Positions 60,772-64,000 of a stretch of 64,000 bases of DNA are shown here, piece after piece. Every line of letters begins with the position of its first letter. The stretch's first letter is position 1. This stretch comes from Mesorhizobium jarvisii (GTDB lineage: Bacteria > Pseudomonadota > Alphaproteobacteria > Rhizobiales > Rhizobiaceae), in the NCBI RefSeq assembly GCF_003601985.1, contig NZ_QZXA01000001.1, positions 124,001 to 188,000 on the forward strand, given 5' to 3'. Both the position numbers and the translations under genes were made by a program. Below the pieces are notes generated by a model. The model was not told the origin of the DNA. It saw only the letters and a list, made by a program, of their open reading frames with translations, and made no database searches.

Positions 60772-61026
60772 TCAATCCGCGTCGAGCGGCTCGGTTCCGA
60801 CCGGCTTGCCGTCGCGCGACAGCCTGATCTTCTCGACCTTGTCTTCGGCGGCCTTCAGCAGCCGGTCGCAATGCGCCTTCAGCGCCTCGCCGCGCTCGTA
60901 GATCTTGATCGACTGGTCGAGCGGCACGTCGCCACGCTCCAGATCATCGACGATCTTCTCCAACGCGTCGAGTGCCTGTTCGAAGCTCATCGCCTTGACG
61001 TCTTCGTTGGTTTCACCAGCCATCAT
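60772..61026 (-). CDS. xseB: exodeoxyribonuclease VII small subunit
   Basis: XseB is the regulatory subunit of exonuclease VII, which degrades single-stranded DNA together with XseA. The 84-residue protein has the family core [40 protein letters not shown] and a helical end. The first Met pair is followed by a short acidic tail, so M13 is an alternative start. It starts immediately after the HDAC-family stop (no gap), so the two are co-transcribed. xseA is not in the window. Confidence 0.94.
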   Translation of the reverse strand: MMAGETNEDVKAMSFEQALDALEKIVDDLERGDVPLDQSIKIYERGEALKAHCDRLLKAAEDKVEKIRLSRDGKPVGTEPLDAD

Positions 61027-61953
<927 letters not shown>

Positions 61954-62087
61954 GCTCCCTATCTAGTGCCCCGGCGCCGCGATGGCCATGCATTGCAGCT
62001 TGATGGCTGGGGAAAATCGCGCCTGCGTCCATTGGCGTCGCTGCGGGGATTGGCGCGGCCGAGCCTTCGGCGTAAGGTCGCCGCTAC

Positions 62088-62246
62088 TGCCTGGTGCCCG
62101 TCGCAAGCGGGAGAATCGGGAACACGGTTGAATTCCGTGGCGTGCCCAACGCTGTGAGGGGGACCGCGCCGGTAAATGCCACTGTCGATGACGGGAAGGC
62201 ACCGGACGCGGGTTGATCCCAAGCCAGAAGACCGGCCTGGCAGGCA
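62088..62246 (+). promoter_or_regulatory. cobalamin (AdoCbl) riboswitch
   Basis: The region between the HDAC gene and bluB shows the cobalamin aptamer elements in order. P1 is TGCCTG (62088-62093) paired with CAGGCA (62241-62246). GGTGCC follows, then GAGAATCGGGAA, an internal GCCGGTAAATGCCACTG segment, GGGAAGGC, and the B12 box AGCCAGAAGACC at 62222-62233. It lies 57 bases upstream of bluB, whose ribosome site could be masked when cobalamin binds. Repression by B12 is the usual outcome in this class. Confidence 0.93.
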
Positions 62247-62302
62247 TCGTCATCCGCATGGTCAGGCGGACGGCATTGATAGCGATCGCAAGGGGACACG
62301 CG

Positions 62303-63196
62303 ATGCCGGAACACATGACCGCTGCTTCAGGTGACGAGTTTGACCAGATGGCGCGCGACGCGGTTTACCGCGCCATGTTCACGCGGCGCGACGTGCGCAG
62401 CCATTTCCTGCCCACCGGGCTCGACGACGCGGTGCTGGCGCGGCTTCTGCTTGCCGCCCACCATGCACCGTCGGTCGGCTTCATGCAGCCGTGGAATTTC
62501 ATCGTCATCCGCGACGCCGCGCGACGGGCTGATGTGCGCGACCTGTTCCTGGCCGCGCGCGAGCAGGAATTGCCTGAAATCGAAGTGGAAAGACAGGCGC
62601 TCTACCGCAAGCTCAAGCTTGAAGGCATCTGCGAAAGCGCCCTCAACATCTGCATCACCTGCGACCGCGAGCGCTCAAAAAACTCGCCGCTGGGACGTTG
62701 GCACAATCCGGAGATGGATCTCTACAGCACGGTCTGCGCGGTGCAGAATTTCTGGCTGGCCGCGCGTGCCGAAGGCGTCGGCGTCGGCTGGGTCAGCATC
62801 ATCGAGCCGCAAGCGTTGAAGAGCCTGCTGTCCATTCCCGAGCACGTGACGCCGATCGCATATCTCTGCGTCGGCCGGGTTTCCGAGTTCGCATCCAAAC
62901 CGGACCTGGAAACGCATGGCTGGGGCCGGCGGCTGCCGCTGCCCGACCTGATCATGAGCGAGACTTTTTGCGGGCAAGGAGAGACGCCACTGAAGTCAGC
63001 GGTGGCGCACCTCAACACGGTTGCTGCTGCGCAGGCGAATCCCGCCGATCAGTGCGTCGCGCCGGCCGTGCCCCAGCGCGAGCCGCCAAAGGAGGCCAGC
63101 GCCTTGTCCTTCAACTCTCGGAACTTCGACGACGCCTCGGCCAGCCGGGCATCCCAGGCCGGATCAGGCACCTGGCCGGCGATGGTCTTGAAATAG
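62303..63196 (+). CDS. bluB: 5,6-dimethylbenzimidazole synthase
   Basis: BluB cannibalises FMN to make DMB, the lower ligand of cobalamin. From ATG 62303 (AAGGGGAC upstream) the protein has 297 residues. The core (1-225) matches known BluB: YRAMFTRRDVRSHFLPTGL, LLAAHHAPSVGFMQPWNFIV, RKLKLEGICESALNICITCD and DLYSTVCAVQNFWLAARAEG, then GVGVGWVSIIEPQALKSLL. Typical BluB ends near 225-230 residues. Here about 70 further residues run on, antisense to the convergent membrane-protein gene. Control by the cobalamin riboswitch just upstream links B12 status to ligand synthesis. Confidence 0.93.
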   Translation: MPEHMTAASGDEFDQMARDAVYRAMFTRRDVRSHFLPTGLDDAVLARLLLAAHHAPSVGFMQPWNFIVIRDAARRADVRDLFLAAREQELPEIEVERQALYRKLKLEGICESALNICITCDRERSKNSPLGRWHNPEMDLYSTVCAVQNFWLAARAEGVGVGWVSIIEPQALKSLLSIPEHVTPIAYLCVGRVSEFASKPDLETHGWGRRLPLPDLIMSETFCGQGETPLKSAVAHLNTVAAAQANPADQCVAPAVPQREPPKEASALSFNSRNFDDASASRASQAGSGTWPAMVLK

Positions 63197-63996
63197 ACCT
63201 GCATCAGGCAGGCGATGGCGAAGGGCTCGATGAAGGCCGCCTTGAAGGCCCAGGCAAAGACGATGGCGAGCACGAAAGCCCAGCCGGCGAGTTGCCCTGG
63301 CATGAGGAAAAGAATGGCGGCGGCCGGGGCCAGCATCAGCAGGAAGATGACGAAGGAGACACCCCACATGATGACCGCCAGCCAGACGGCGTTCTTGATC
63401 ATGGTCTTGCCGTTCTGGGCGTAGAGCACCACGCCTTGCCGAGCGGTTTCGAACGGTGAGGACGAATTGATGCGGATGTTGTAGCCGAGGATGATCTCGT
63501 CGACATAGGTGAGTGACAGGCGGATCACCGTGTTGATGAAGGAGACCAGGCCGCTCAGCCCCGGAATGGGCAGGAAGGCGGCGATGCCGCCGAGCAGGCC
63601 GGTGATGGCGCGGATGGCGCCCTTGACCAGCTGGTCGACGACGAAAAGGATGTTGGCCTCGGCGAAGCGCTCGGTCACGACCTGCCTGGCATAGGCGATC
63701 TGGTTCTGGCCGTCGGGAACATCCCGGCCATCAATCAGATGGACCATCACGGCGATATGGCCGGCCTTGACGACGTAGAGGATGTATTCGCGGATCCAAT
63801 AGACGGCGATCGAAACCACGCCGAAGCCGACCACCCCGCCCCACAGGGCAAAGGACATCGGCCCGTCAGGATCGGTGGAGATATGGCCGACGCCATAGCC
63901 GACGGAAGCGCCGGTGCCGGTCGCCATGATGTAGGCCAGCGTGATGCCGAAATAGACGATTATGCGGAAGACAATGAAAGGCCAGGTCCGCACCAT
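63049..63996 (-). CDS. multi-span membrane protein of unknown function
   Basis: A 315-residue protein with six or more hydrophobic segments, including IVFRIIVYFGITLAYIMA, ALWGGVVGFGVVSIAVYWI, WLAVIMWGVSFVIFLLMLAP and GWAFVLAIVFAWAFKAAFIE. A polar stretch (about residues 83-130) contains LIDGRDVPDGQNQIAYARQV, and the C-terminus is soluble. It resembles uncharacterised bacterial choline-transporter-like proteins in its repeated paired spans, but I would not assign a function. The start lies 4 bases from the window edge, so an upstream start beyond it cannot be excluded. It converges with bluB and overlaps it by 148 bp. Confidence 0.7.
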   Translation of the reverse strand: MVRTWPFIVFRIIVYFGITLAYIMATGTGASVGYGVGHISTDPDGPMSFALWGGVVGFGVVSIAVYWIREYILYVVKAGHIAVMVHLIDGRDVPDGQNQIAYARQVVTERFAEANILFVVDQLVKGAIRAITGLLGGIAAFLPIPGLSGLVSFINTVIRLSLTYVDEIILGYNIRINSSSPFETARQGVVLYAQNGKTMIKNAVWLAVIMWGVSFVIFLLMLAPAAAILFLMPGQLAGWAFVLAIVFAWAFKAAFIEPFAIACLMQVYFKTIAGQVPDPAWDARLAEASSKFRELKDKALASFGGSRWGTAGATH

Positions 63997-64000
63997 GATG

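Overview
The window looks like chromosomal DNA of a high-GC alphaproteobacterium of the order Hyphomicrobiales, most like Mesorhizobium or a close relative. The evidence is the rhizobial-type aa3 oxidase cluster with coxF, CcrM, the smc/dsbA-like/DUF721/mutY neighbourhood, IalB, a transglutaminase-like cysteine proteinase, an LspL-like epimerase and a cobalamin-riboswitch bluB. This assignment is from gene content only; no database search was possible. Nearly all of the window is dense, ordinary chromosome. I saw no phage, insertion sequence, CRISPR array or rRNA, and one tRNA (Gln).

Layout. 0-7.4 kb, minus strand: surface-polysaccharide genes. These are a flippase-like membrane protein cut by the left edge, a methyltransferase, a DPM1-like glycosyltransferase, rmlA-rmlC-rmlB-rmlD (dTDP-L-rhamnose) and a UDP-glucuronate 4-epimerase-like gene. 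7.4-17 kb: bioY, a metallo-beta-lactamase-fold hydrolase, a DUF1499 protein, an acyl-CoA synthetase, two small proteins, a polysaccharide deacetylase-like protein and ppdK. 17-26.6 kb: tRNA-Gln, a VanZ-like protein, then smc, a DsbA-like lipoprotein, a DUF721 (DciA-like) protein, mutY, two HAD phosphatases and ccrM. 27-36.5 kb: thrC, an M16 peptidase, an acetyltransferase and a GGDEF/EAL protein in one tight run, then yqgE, a lone DsbD-alpha domain protein, a peroxiredoxin and a DUF2938 protein. 36.5-37.1 kb: a ParD/ParE toxin-antitoxin pair whose toxin reading frame appears shifted.

37.2-47.4 kb, minus strand: the cytochrome c oxidase cluster ctaC-ctaD-ctaB-coxF-ctaG-ctaE, an L,D-transpeptidase, DUF983 and SURF1, followed by ispH, thrB, rnhA and a histidine phosphatase. 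47.8-54.3 kb: ialB, tldD, a truncated Sir2 gene and three secreted proteins (a BTLCP-type cysteine proteinase, a PsiF-like protein, and a large caspase-fold protein that has lost both catalytic residues and carries a 2 x 201-bp internal repeat). 54.4-62 kb: an RNA m5U methyltransferase, tlyA, dxs, a pirin, DUF2277, xseB and a histone-deacetylase-family gene, mostly minus strand. 62-64 kb: a cobalamin riboswitch, bluB, and a convergent membrane protein at the right edge.

No wholly new multi-gene system is obvious. The points most worth a second look are the pseudo-caspase and its secreted neighbours, the frameshifted ParE toxin, the truncated Sir2 gene, the riboswitch-bluB unit with its antisense C-terminal tail, the substituted RHG motif in the histidine phosphatase, and the hairpin between ctaD and ctaB.
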